Shown: positions 1-6,458 of the stretch, one piece after another
Numbering within the stretch: the first letter of the stretch is position 1
Layout of the letters: every line of letters begins with the position of its first letter
Assembly: GCA_030549815.1 (NCBI GenBank)
Contig: JAUQQQ010000016.1
Coordinates: forward strand, 1 to 17,136
DNA: 17,136 bases
DNA from: a bacterium
Lineage (GTDB): Bacteria > DRYD01
Direction: 5' to 3'
Position numbers and translations under genes: made by a program
The notes under the pieces: model-generated
What the model was told of the DNA's origin: nothing
The model's database searches: none
The model's input: the letters and a program-made list of their open reading frames with translations, nothing else

Positions 1-388
1 CATCTTTCTTAATTTTAATTATTTCTCTAATTTCTTCTTTTACTTGGTCATTCAATTGGTTCCATGATTTACCGTTTATTTTTAAGTTTTGCCTCATTTC
101 AATTCCGCAATAGAAATTTCCGTTGAAAGGTAATTCGTGGTATTTAAGGCGGAAGAATTTTCCGTTGTATCCTTCTTGTGGGAAATATATATCGTTATTC
201 ACTAATTCTGGTATACTCTTTTTTATATACACTTCATACATTGGTGCTATTGTGGAGTTCAACCTTCCTATTTCAAAATACCTCCCCATATCTCTCAGGT
301 ATAAGTAGCATATGACTAAAATTGTGAATGTAAAAAAAGCGAGGAAGATTGAGAGTAGTAATAATACCCCTCCTCTTTTTACATTCAT
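1..388 (-). CDS. membrane-anchored protein of unknown function, C-terminus cut by the window edge
   Basis: The frame is open from an ATG at 388 to the left edge, giving 129 residues with no stop. A GGGGGTGA ribosome binding site lies about 6 bases upstream of the ATG. Residues 1-5 are short and basic (MNVKR), followed by one hydrophobic segment at about residues 6-31, then a polar region rich in Tyr, Asn and Lys. This is the shape of a single-span anchored protein with an external domain, or of a PilX-like minor pilin; the GGVLLLL start of the hydrophobic helix is reminiscent of pilus proteins, but the Glu at position 5 of a classical prepilin is absent. It lies downstream of dprA on the same strand with its own likely promoter. 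Many codons end in C (TAC, AAC, TTC), unlike the plus-strand genes. The reading frame is certain; the function is not recognised. Confidence 0.7.
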   Translation of the reverse strand, partial: MNVKRGGVLLLLSIFLAFFTFTILVICYLYLRDMGRYFEIGRLNSTIAPMYEVYIKKSIPELVNNDIYFPQEGYNGKFFRLKYHELPFNGNFYCGIEMRQNLKINGKSWNQLNDQVKEEIREIIKIKKD

Positions 389-430
389 TTTTTCACCCCC
401 TTTTTTCAATTTTTTAAAATTTAGGTTATT

Positions 431-459
431 CTAATATATATTTATAATAAACAATCCAA
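431..459 (-). promoter_or_regulatory. possible promoter for the left-edge gene
   Basis: Read on the minus strand, TTGGAT (459-454) and TATTAG (436-431) are separated by 17 bases in a very AT-rich stretch. Transcription would start near 424, leaving a leader of about 36 bases with a good ribosome binding site before the ATG at 388. Such boxes are common by chance in AT-rich DNA, so this is only a suggestion. Confidence 0.3.
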
Positions 460-526
460 ATTCCCTATCTCAAAATTTAAGGATAGGATGGGTGATAGAT
501 ATTTCTTGAGAAACTTTTTACTGTTC

Positions 527-550
527 ATTTAATAAATTATTTAATAAATA
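527..550. repeat. 12-bp tandem duplication over the dprA stop codon
   Basis: ATTTAATAAATT (527-538) is followed directly by ATTTAATAAATA (539-550). The unit contains the end of dprA and its stop codon, so the last residues are encoded inside one copy and repeated just beyond the stop. In such AT-rich DNA this may be simple slippage. Confidence 0.6.
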
Positions 551-1550
551 TGGAATAATTAAAATCGAAAAAGATTTTTCCTTCTAATTCAAGATTTGTT
601 ACAATTTCTATGGTTTTAGGTATAGGTATATTAAGGATATAAGATAGCTCTTCTATCGTTATACCTGGTTTGTCTGAAATAATTTTAAGGATATTGGTGT
701 TTTCTTCTACGTTTTTATTATCTATTTTTTTGGAGAATGGCAGATAGTTTAAAATTTCTTCAGGTTTAGTTACTATTCTTCCTCCATTGTTTATTAGTTC
801 TTTTGAGCCTTCGAATTCTGGTGAAGCAGATATAAAAGTGACCAGTAGCTCTTTTCCCATTTCTAAAGCATATTTACCAGTTGTAATACTCCCACTGTTT
901 TTTGCTGCTTGTATAACTATCACTAAATCAGCTAAAGCAGCAATTAATCTATTTCTATAAGGGAAGAAATATTTTTGTGGGGGTTGTTTAGGAGGGTATT
1001 CTGATAAAATCAATCCTTCTTCTGCTATTATTTGTTGAAGTTTTTTGTTTGTTGGTGGATAGTAGTAATCTATTCCGTTACCTAAGATTGATATTCTTAT
1101 TTTTGAGTTTTTAAGTGCTATTGTATCAATACCTGTTGCTAAGCCGCTAATTACGCAAATGTTTTCCAATTCCATCAATAATTTCACTAGTTCTTCAGTC
1201 CATTTTGTTGTTAATGTTGTGGGTTTTCGTGAGCCAACTACTGCTATTTTGAACAAATTTTTATCGTTTAATAAATTCCAATTACCTTTGAAGAATATAA
1301 CTCCGGCGTTGTTTTGATATAAAATATTGGGAAAGTCCTCCTCGAAAAAAAATTTAATATTCTCTAAACTTTCTATTTTGTATTTTGCTAAGATTTCTTC
1401 TGAAATATCAAGTTTTTCTACGAATTTTTCTAATTCATCTTTGTTTTTTTCGTTTTTTATATCAATACTGTTTTCTATAATTTTTTTTATCTTAAAGAAG
1501 TTGAAATTGTTTTTTAAGTAAAGACAAAGAATTTTCAGTTTTATGTTCAT
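537..1550 (-). CDS. dprA: DNA-processing protein DprA (Smf)
   Basis: DprA binds incoming single-stranded DNA in the cytoplasm during natural transformation and loads RecA on it. The 337 residues show the family's Rossmann-like core: VGSRKPT at 105-111, SGLATGID at 135-142, the Tyr/Pro-rich segment around 161-166, FPYRNRLIA at 196-204 and NSGSITT at 218-224. Residues from about 285 to the end resemble the winged-helix domain often found at the DprA C-terminus. The usual His after GID (GIDxxAH) is replaced, here reading GIDTIAL. Residues 1-100 are a Lys/Glu-rich N-terminal region, plausibly the helical SAM-like domain. The ATG at 1550 overlaps the stop of the upstream acyltransferase gene by 4 bases, suggesting coupled translation. 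The family assignment is secure; a role in competence is inferred. Confidence 0.93.
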   Translation of the reverse strand: MNIKLKILCLYLKNNFNFFKIKKIIENSIDIKNEKNKDELEKFVEKLDISEEILAKYKIESLENIKFFFEEDFPNILYQNNAGVIFFKGNWNLLNDKNLFKIAVVGSRKPTTLTTKWTEELVKLLMELENICVISGLATGIDTIALKNSKIRISILGNGIDYYYPPTNKKLQQIIAEEGLILSEYPPKQPPQKYFFPYRNRLIAALADLVIVIQAAKNSGSITTGKYALEMGKELLVTFISASPEFEGSKELINNGGRIVTKPEEILNYLPFSKKIDNKNVEENTNILKIISDKPGITIEELSYILNIPIPKTIEIVTNLELEGKIFFDFNYSIFIK

Positions 1551-2563
1551 GACCCTATAAAGAATTTTACAATTTTTGGTAATTTGTTTTTCTTTAGTTT
1601 TTCAAATATCAATCCTATAACAAGCATTACGATTAATGTTGAAATGTAACTAATAAGAAGGCCGATGAAATTTTTTTCTAATATTTTTGTTTCTATCATT
1701 TTTGAGAAGATGTACTCAGCCGCTGCTAAATGGAAGATATAAAAAAACAACGATGATTTTCCTATTAATTCTAAGTATTTAAAAAATGGATCTAAAAATA
1801 AAAAATTGTTTATTTTGTGTATTAGAGAAAAGGAAAGGAAAATAAATGCAATTGCCCATAAGATGAATAAATAATCAGGTGGATAGAATAATTCTGCATA
1901 TCCTTCTCGAATATATTTTGGACTGTTAACCAAAAGGAAACTAAAGACGAGAAAAAGTATTGTTAAAAAATGAATATTTTTTGTAATCATCGTTTTATAT
2001 TTTTCTTCATATAAAGCGAATCCGAGCATAAATATACCTGACCATGGAAATATTGGAAAAAAACCATCTAAAAATACTTTGTTGAATATTAATAGAAAGT
2101 TTATCTCTTGATTTGTAAATAATGAATATTCAATAAAATTAGGATCGTATGAAAATTTTAGTTGAATAAGTATAGTTAAAAGAAAAATTATTATAATAGA
2201 CCACAATTTTAGTTTATTCCAAAAATTGAATAGTATTGGAAAAATAAGCGTGCAAGCCCCTATTAAATAGAGAACATCAAAAGAAAAGAATGGGTATATT
2301 CTGTATATTAGCAAATCTATTAAGCATCCTATTGTAATTATTGATATTCCTCTTGAAAGAAAATAGGAGTGATTATAATTTTTTTCGGTTTTATTTTTTA
2401 TCATCATGAAGCCCGTTATTGATATAAAAAGAGGTGCTGCAAAGGTATATACTAATCTAAGAAAAACAGGGGGATTATCGGTAAAGTACGGTGAATAATT
2501 TGCAATGACCATTATAAAAATAGCGAAACCCCTTAAAATATCGATTTCCCTTAATCTTTGCAT
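1547..2563 (-). CDS. polytopic membrane acyltransferase, DUF1624/HGSNAT-like
   Basis: The 338-residue protein has about eight to ten hydrophobic segments. Its N-terminus carries the family signature of DUF1624 and related acyltransferases: RLREIDILRGFAIFIMVIAN at residues 3-22, with the Arg-Asp-Leu-Arg-Gly core. By analogy with the family it would transfer an acyl group to a sugar or lipid-linked substrate at the cytoplasmic membrane; the substrate is unknown. The start is placed at 2563 because the signature begins three residues later, but there is no ribosome binding site: a run of eight T bases lies directly before the ATG. The 3' end overlaps dprA by 4 bases. The neighbour does not suggest a shared pathway, so the pairing may only be transcriptional. 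OpgC-like or acyltransferase-3 membership is an alternative that a profile search would settle. Confidence 0.8.
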   Translation of the reverse strand: MQRLREIDILRGFAIFIMVIANYSPYFTDNPPVFLRLVYTFAAPLFISITGFMMIKNKTEKNYNHSYFLSRGISIITIGCLIDLLIYRIYPFFSFDVLYLIGACTLIFPILFNFWNKLKLWSIIIIFLLTILIQLKFSYDPNFIEYSLFTNQEINFLLIFNKVFLDGFFPIFPWSGIFMLGFALYEEKYKTMITKNIHFLTILFLVFSFLLVNSPKYIREGYAELFYPPDYLFILWAIAFIFLSFSLIHKINNFLFLDPFFKYLELIGKSSLFFYIFHLAAAEYIFSKMIETKILEKNFIGLLISYISTLIVMLVIGLIFEKLKKNKLPKIVKFFIGS

Positions 2564-2581
2564 AAAAAAAATTAAATTTAA

Positions 2582-2619
2582 AATAGGGGGACTTTAAATT
2601 GTTATAAAATCCCCCTATT
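2582..2619 (-). terminator. hairpin, probable terminator or attenuator after the 58-residue peptide gene
   Basis: AATAGGGGGA (2582-2591) pairs perfectly with TCCCCCTATT (2610-2619), leaving an 18-base loop that can itself form a 4-bp TTTA/TAAA pairing. On the minus strand the stem is followed by an AT-rich stretch ending in eight T bases just before the acyltransferase ATG. It lies 53 bases past the stop of the peptide gene, as expected for an intrinsic terminator, although the T run begins about ten bases after the stem, so it may be leaky. Confidence 0.6.
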
Positions 2620-2671
2620 ACCAAATTTCCCTATTATTTTTCTAACTAATTTTAGTATCTAATTGTAAAGC

Positions 2672-2848
2672 TTATTTTTTTTCAGATGGTGTAAATTTAT
2701 CTTCGATTGGTGGGTGGAATGGCATTTTATGAGGGTCTTCACTCATTTTTTCTTTTTGTACCTTTTCTTTTTCTTCTTTTTTTACCTCATTTTTTGGATC
2801 GTTTTCTATTGGGGGATGGAATGGTCTTGTCTCTCTGATTTCCATCAT
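2672..2848 (-). CDS. small charged peptide with two PFHPPIE motifs
   Basis: The 58-residue product has PFHPPIE at residues 9-15 and again at 43-49. They flank a central Lys/Glu-rich segment (about 19-35) likely to be helical or a short coiled coil. There is no signal peptide and no membrane segment. The start is set at the ATG at 2848, five bases behind AGGAGG; an earlier in-frame GTG at 2854 lies within that site and is unlikely, and the ATG at 2845 is also possible. The gene follows the 602-residue membrane protein after 24 bases and must be co-transcribed with it. I do not recognise the family. The duplicated motif looks like a short linear binding element presented twice, so an adaptor, chaperone or immunity-type partner of the large protein is conceivable, but this is inference. 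Confidence 0.75.
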   Translation of the reverse strand: MMEIRETRPFHPPIENDPKNEVKKEEKEKVQKEKMSEDPHKMPFHPPIEDKFTPSEKK

Positions 2849-2872
2849 TAACACCTCCTTTTAACCTTCTAC

Positions 2873-4681
2873 TTAACTATTAGCCGTTTGTTCTTTAAGT
2901 TCCTGTTGATTAAATATTTTTTCTTTAAGTTCTTCTAATTTTTCTTTTATTTTTTCATTGATATTTGTATTTTCTTTTGATATCATTGAGGAGATTTGAA
3001 TTGCTAATTTAGCGATTTCGATTCCGAGGGAAACGAATCCAAAAATTCTTCCTAATCCTAATGCTGCCAATGCCAATGATACTCCACCGATTACATTGAG
3101 TATTCCCTGAATTCCTATTCCCACATTATTTCTTTCGCTTGCCATTTGCATCATTTTGGCTCCCTGTAATATATCTCTTGTTGAGCCTATAAGCCCGAAG
3201 ATAGAGGTTAATCCTCCATATTGTCCTCCAAATAGGGTATCCCATCCCATCCAGAATTTTCCTAAGCTTCCCAGTCCATCTACAAATTCTCCTCCTGCTG
3301 TTCCTATCGCATAGCTATTTTTTAGTGTATTTTCTTTGTTATCTGTATTTTGATCATTTTTTATTATATTTTTAAGGGAGAAGAATTTTTCTAAGCCCAT
3401 GAAAAGGAGTGAGGCTACTGAAAATCCGACTACTCCAAGTGGTCCAAACAGGGGTCCTAAGAAGCTTAGGAGCATTGAAAAACCGCTTAGGAATCTGAAT
3501 AATCCTACTTTGAAGTTTTGGGGTTGATTGTTAACTGCTGAATTTTTTAGGATACTTGCTCCTTCGAAGGATTTTATCGTTCCTCCAACTATTGAAGCTA
3601 TTGTGCCTAATCCTGAGGGTTGTTTGGTAAGTATATTATTTATAAGTCCAGTAAAGGATAGGACGTCTGCTGAGCCTTTTAAGAAGCTTTCTGTTACTTT
3701 TCCTCCACTTTCCATCATTTTTTCTACACCCGTATTTTTGTATGGACTATTTTTTTGGAATTCGTCTAATTCTTCTTTTTTGTCATCTTTAGAAAACCAC
3801 CCTTTTACGGTATTGAATACTTTGGATATACCACCTACAACTGCTCCTACTGCTCCACCTATTGCTCCTCCTATTAATCCATATACGCTTTGAGCAAAGT
3901 TTTTAACTGCACTGAATACTTTTGCTCCTATTGGTAATGATGCTGCTAATCCTATGAGTAGTGCTGGTATTAATCCGATTCCGAAAGTGCTGGTACTAAG
4001 TGATGCCAGTAGGAGTGCTAATGGTGCCATCATAACCAAGCTTGTTGCTAATGCTAATGGTATATTAGCCCATCCTCCTGCTTTTTCATTAACACTTTTA
4101 CCCCATTCAATTCCTAAATTAAAACCATTCCTGATGTATTCTATAAAGCTTTTGCTATCCTTGAATTCTTCGAGATCTATTTTTAATGTATCAACCTTTT
4201 GGAGGTCATTTTGTTCTGCCATTTGTGATGTAGTTTTTGCACCTGAGATTGCGCCTGCTGCAATTGATCCATATTGTGAGCCAACTATCCCTAATCCTAA
4301 TATCGTTTGTAATAGCTGGACTATTTGTTGAGGAATTTGAACGCTTACACCTCCTGAGAAAAGTAATTGAAGGAGAAATGAGGTGGGTATTAGAGCTAAA
4401 TTGAATGTAAAGTAAGCCAATGCTCCTCCTAAGGCTGCTCCTAATAGCCCTAACCCTACAGTTTTTGCATCCAATTTTTTTAGATCTATGTTTTTGATCG
4501 TCTCTTTAATTTCTTCTATTTTTTGTTTAACTTCGTTTTCTATTCTTTCTATTGTGTCTTTTGGTTGTCCTGTTTCTACATCTTTGTTTCGTCTTGCTTC
4601 AGAATTTATATTGTTTGTTATAGTGGAACTATTGTTTGATATTAAAAAGTTTGGATTTAATGAAATGGAATTTGTTTCCAT
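2873..4681 (-). CDS. large glycine-rich membrane-active protein of unknown function with internal repeats
   Basis: The 602-residue product starts at an ATG seven bases behind AGGAGG. Order of regions: a polar Asn/Ser-rich N-terminus (1-40); a charged helix, probably coiled coil (42-72); a glycine-zipper hydrophobic region (74-148); a charged linker (150-200); a long hydrophobic Gly/Ala region (203-290); a lysine-rich linker (295-330); two related hydrophobic modules (about 336-438 and 470-567); and a charged C-terminal helix (568-595). There is no signal peptide. The modules share a GL..I..(I/V)G pattern, then a GA motif, then a second hydrophobic block; a GAK..QMA element at 147-155 resembles 507-514, so a third degenerate copy may exist. 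The pattern suggests a protein that inserts into or packs against membranes, as in pore formers, secreted effectors or scaffolds. No catalytic motif is visible and I do not recognise a family. Confidence 0.85.
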   Translation of the reverse strand: METNSISLNPNFLISNNSSTITNNINSEARRNKDVETGQPKDTIERIENEVKQKIEEIKETIKNIDLKKLDAKTVGLGLLGAALGGALAYFTFNLALIPTSFLLQLLFSGGVSVQIPQQIVQLLQTILGLGIVGSQYGSIAAGAISGAKTTSQMAEQNDLQKVDTLKIDLEEFKDSKSFIEYIRNGFNLGIEWGKSVNEKAGGWANIPLALATSLVMMAPLALLLASLSTSTFGIGLIPALLIGLAASLPIGAKVFSAVKNFAQSVYGLIGGAIGGAVGAVVGGISKVFNTVKGWFSKDDKKEELDEFQKNSPYKNTGVEKMMESGGKVTESFLKGSADVLSFTGLINNILTKQPSGLGTIASIVGGTIKSFEGASILKNSAVNNQPQNFKVGLFRFLSGFSMLLSFLGPLFGPLGVVGFSVASLLFMGLEKFFSLKNIIKNDQNTDNKENTLKNSYAIGTAGGEFVDGLGSLGKFWMGWDTLFGGQYGGLTSIFGLIGSTRDILQGAKMMQMASERNNVGIGIQGILNVIGGVSLALAALGLGRIFGFVSLGIEIAKLAIQISSMISKENTNINEKIKEKLEELKEKIFNQQELKEQTANS

Positions 4682-4730
4682 CTTTCTTCCTCCTTATTAA
4701 AATTTTTCCCTTTTTTAAAATTGACTATTG

Positions 4731-4760
4731 ATTAAAGAATTTAGGTTTTTAAATTGTAAA
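4731..4760 (-). promoter_or_regulatory. possible promoter for the 602-residue protein and peptide operon
   Basis: On the minus strand TTTACA (4760-4755) and TTTAAT (4736-4731) are 18 bases apart. A start near 4724 would leave a leader of about 43 bases including the AGGAGG site before the ATG at 4681. It lies in the 160-base divergent region; I found no convincing plus-strand promoter there. Confidence 0.33.
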
Positions 4761-4803
4761 AAAAATGTTAAAAAAATTGCTTTTTGTGGTTATGTTTATT
4801 CTA

Positions 4804-4810
4804 AAGGAGG
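4804..4810 (+). promoter_or_regulatory. strong ribosome binding site displaced from the atpC start
   Basis: AAGGAGG ends 31 bases before the atpC ATG at 4842, too far to serve it directly. It does sit eight bases before a TTG at 4819, but that codon opens only Leu-Phe-stop and is out of frame with atpC by one base. The same site lies inside a 20-codon hydrophobic frame running from the ATG at 4765 to the TAG at 4825-4827. Confidence 0.5.
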
Positions 4811-4841
4811 TTAGTTTTTTGTTTTAGAGAATTATAAAAAT

Positions 4842-5099
4842 ATGGAGTGTAGGGTTTCAACTCCAAATTGGACTAAAACTGTGAAAGTTAAAGAAATAGT
4901 TATCGATAGTGGTGAAGGGGTGTTAAGGATCTATCCTCAACATACCGATATAGTTTCTTCTATTAAAGTTAATTCTAATCTTAGTTTAAGGTTAAACGAT
5001 GGCAGAGTTTTTAATTTAAAATGTAATCAAGGGATTTTAAAGATTGAATCTAATAAAGCTCTAATATTAATAGATACGGATGAGAAGGATATTTTGTGA
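4842..5099 (+). CDS. atpC: short ATP synthase epsilon subunit (N-terminal beta domain only)
   Basis: The 85 residues match the beta-sandwich domain of F1 epsilon: a CRVSTP opening at 3-8, VKEIVIDSGEGVLRIYPQH at 16-34 in place of the usual GxxGILPxH, alternating strands through the middle, and a closing strand ending near LILID. The C-terminal helical hairpin that inhibits ATP hydrolysis in longer epsilon subunits is absent (typical length about 130-140); short forms are known in some lineages. Epsilon belongs to the central stalk of F1 at the membrane. No other ATP synthase gene is in the window, and the upstream gene is divergent, so this subunit is separated from its operon. The 3' end overlaps murA by 20 bases, suggesting coupling. 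The start is uncertain because no ribosome binding site fits the ATG at 4842. Confidence 0.82.
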   Translation: MECRVSTPNWTKTVKVKEIVIDSGEGVLRIYPQHTDIVSSIKVNSNLSLRLNDGRVFNLKCNQGILKIESNKALILIDTDEKDIL

Positions 5100-6417
5100 A
5101 GGTCCGAATGTTTTGAGGGGGCACTTTACTCCGCAAGGTTCAAAAAACGGAGTTTTACCTCTATTAGCTGCTTCCATAATCTTTGATAGTGTCATTAAAA
5201 TTAACAATGTTCCATATATAGAGGATATTAAAACAATGATCTCTATTTTGCAAAATTTGGGGATTTCTTGTAAGTTTGTGAACAATTCGATAATAGTTGA
5301 CAGCAGAGATATAAAATCCTTCGAGATAGATTGGGAATTGGCTTCTAAGATGAGAGCATCATTCGATCTTCTCGGTAGTTTAGTTTTTAGATGTTCTAAA
5401 GCTGTAGTTCCTTTCCCTGGGGGGTGTCTAATCGGTAACAGAAAAGTGGATATGCACTTGTGGATCACAAAACAGTTGGGTTTTGATGTTCAAATAGAAT
5501 CGGGAAATGTTGTTGTAAATGATTTTGATGAAAATCATGTTAATGAAGAAATAAAATTTTGGATTCCAAGTGTCGGTGCTACTAAAAATGCTACTTTCTT
5601 GGGAATGTTTGTTAGTAATAGCACTAATAAAACGGTTATTTTTCATAATGTTGCTATTGAGCCTGAGATAACTTATTTATGGGATTTTCTGATTCAAAAT
5701 GGAGCTAACATATATTATGATGAAGAAAAAAGGGTACTTAAAATCGGGCCTTCTAAATTAGTGCATTCTTCTGTCATAACTGTTGATAATATTCCTGATA
5801 GAATAGAAGCTGGGACATATGCTATTGCAGCTTGTGCTACAAGAGGAAACATTTGGATAGAAGATAATTTTGACAAAAAATATTCTGTTAAAAATATGCT
5901 TTCTAAGTTGTGGGAAGTATTAAAAGAAATAGGTGTTGATATCTCCTGCTTACACGATGGAATTGAGGTAAAAATAGTTAAGCCTTTATCTTCTTTTGAA
6001 ATATCGACTGATGTATATCCTGGTTTCCCTACTGATCTGCAACCACAGATGGTGTCTTTAGCTTTGTCTGTTGATGGGGTTTCTGTTGTAAGAGAAAATC
6101 TTTTTGATGATAGATTTGTTTATGTAGGTGAGTTATTAAGATTGGGAGCAGATATAAATGTAGTTGGTAATAAGGTAGCAACGGTTTATGGAGGTAAGAA
6201 TTTAAAGGGTGCTCCTGTAAGAGCTACTGATATTAGGGGTGGTGCTGCTATATTAATCGCTTGCCTAATGTCAGAAGGACAATCTGTTGTTAGTGATGTT
6301 TATCAAATAGAAAGAGGGTATGAAAGTATTGTTGAAAAGATGTCAAAACTTGGAGCAAGGGTATTCGAAGAAGATCAAAAGCCTTTAACAAAATCTGGGC
6401 AAGAAATTCTACGCTAA
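5080..6417 (+). CDS. murA: UDP-N-acetylglucosamine 1-carboxyvinyltransferase MurA
   Basis: MurA transfers enolpyruvate from PEP to UDP-GlcNAc, the first committed step of peptidoglycan synthesis, in the cytoplasm. The 445 residues carry the key features: GSKN with Lys22 and Asn23; a KMRAS segment at 90-94; the catalytic loop FPGGCLIG with Cys116, the residue modified by fosfomycin; RKVDMHL right after it; SVGATKN at 164-170; FPTDLQPQ with Asp319; and DIRGGAA with Arg386. Retention of Cys rather than Asp predicts fosfomycin sensitivity at the enzyme level. The protein is somewhat longer than the usual 419 or so residues, with a polar C-terminal tail. The ATG at 5080 lies within the end of atpC, 20 bases before its stop, and no separate ribosome binding site is obvious, consistent with coupling. 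mreB follows after 41 bases. Confidence 0.97.
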   Translation: MRRIFCEGPNVLRGHFTPQGSKNGVLPLLAASIIFDSVIKINNVPYIEDIKTMISILQNLGISCKFVNNSIIVDSRDIKSFEIDWELASKMRASFDLLGSLVFRCSKAVVPFPGGCLIGNRKVDMHLWITKQLGFDVQIESGNVVVNDFDENHVNEEIKFWIPSVGATKNATFLGMFVSNSTNKTVIFHNVAIEPEITYLWDFLIQNGANIYYDEEKRVLKIGPSKLVHSSVITVDNIPDRIEAGTYAIAACATRGNIWIEDNFDKKYSVKNMLSKLWEVLKEIGVDISCLHDGIEVKIVKPLSSFEISTDVYPGFPTDLQPQMVSLALSVDGVSVVRENLFDDRFVYVGELLRLGADINVVGNKVATVYGGKNLKGAPVRATDIRGGAAILIACLMSEGQSVVSDVYQIERGYESIVEKMSKLGARVFEEDQKPLTKSGQEILR

Positions 6418-6458
6418 GGAGACGGATTTAGTAAAAGTATTTCATGTGGAGATGAGTA

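Noticed and set aside
123-308. A 61-codon plus-strand frame near the left edge
   Set aside because: It is antisense to the better supported minus-strand gene, which has a strong ribosome binding site and a hydrophobic anchor.
463-476. CCTATC...GATAGG inverted repeat before the left-edge gene
   Set aside because: Only six base pairs with a 12-base loop, with no T run; expected by chance.
3528-4331. Two plus-strand frames of 121 and 125 codons opposite the 602-residue protein
   Set aside because: They mirror Gly/Ala-rich codons of the minus-strand gene, giving Pro/Ala-rich translations without starts or domains.
4682-4841. Replication origin or bidirectional regulator site at the divergent point
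   Set aside because: No dnaA-box cluster or repeats are visible, and codon skew does not change sign here.
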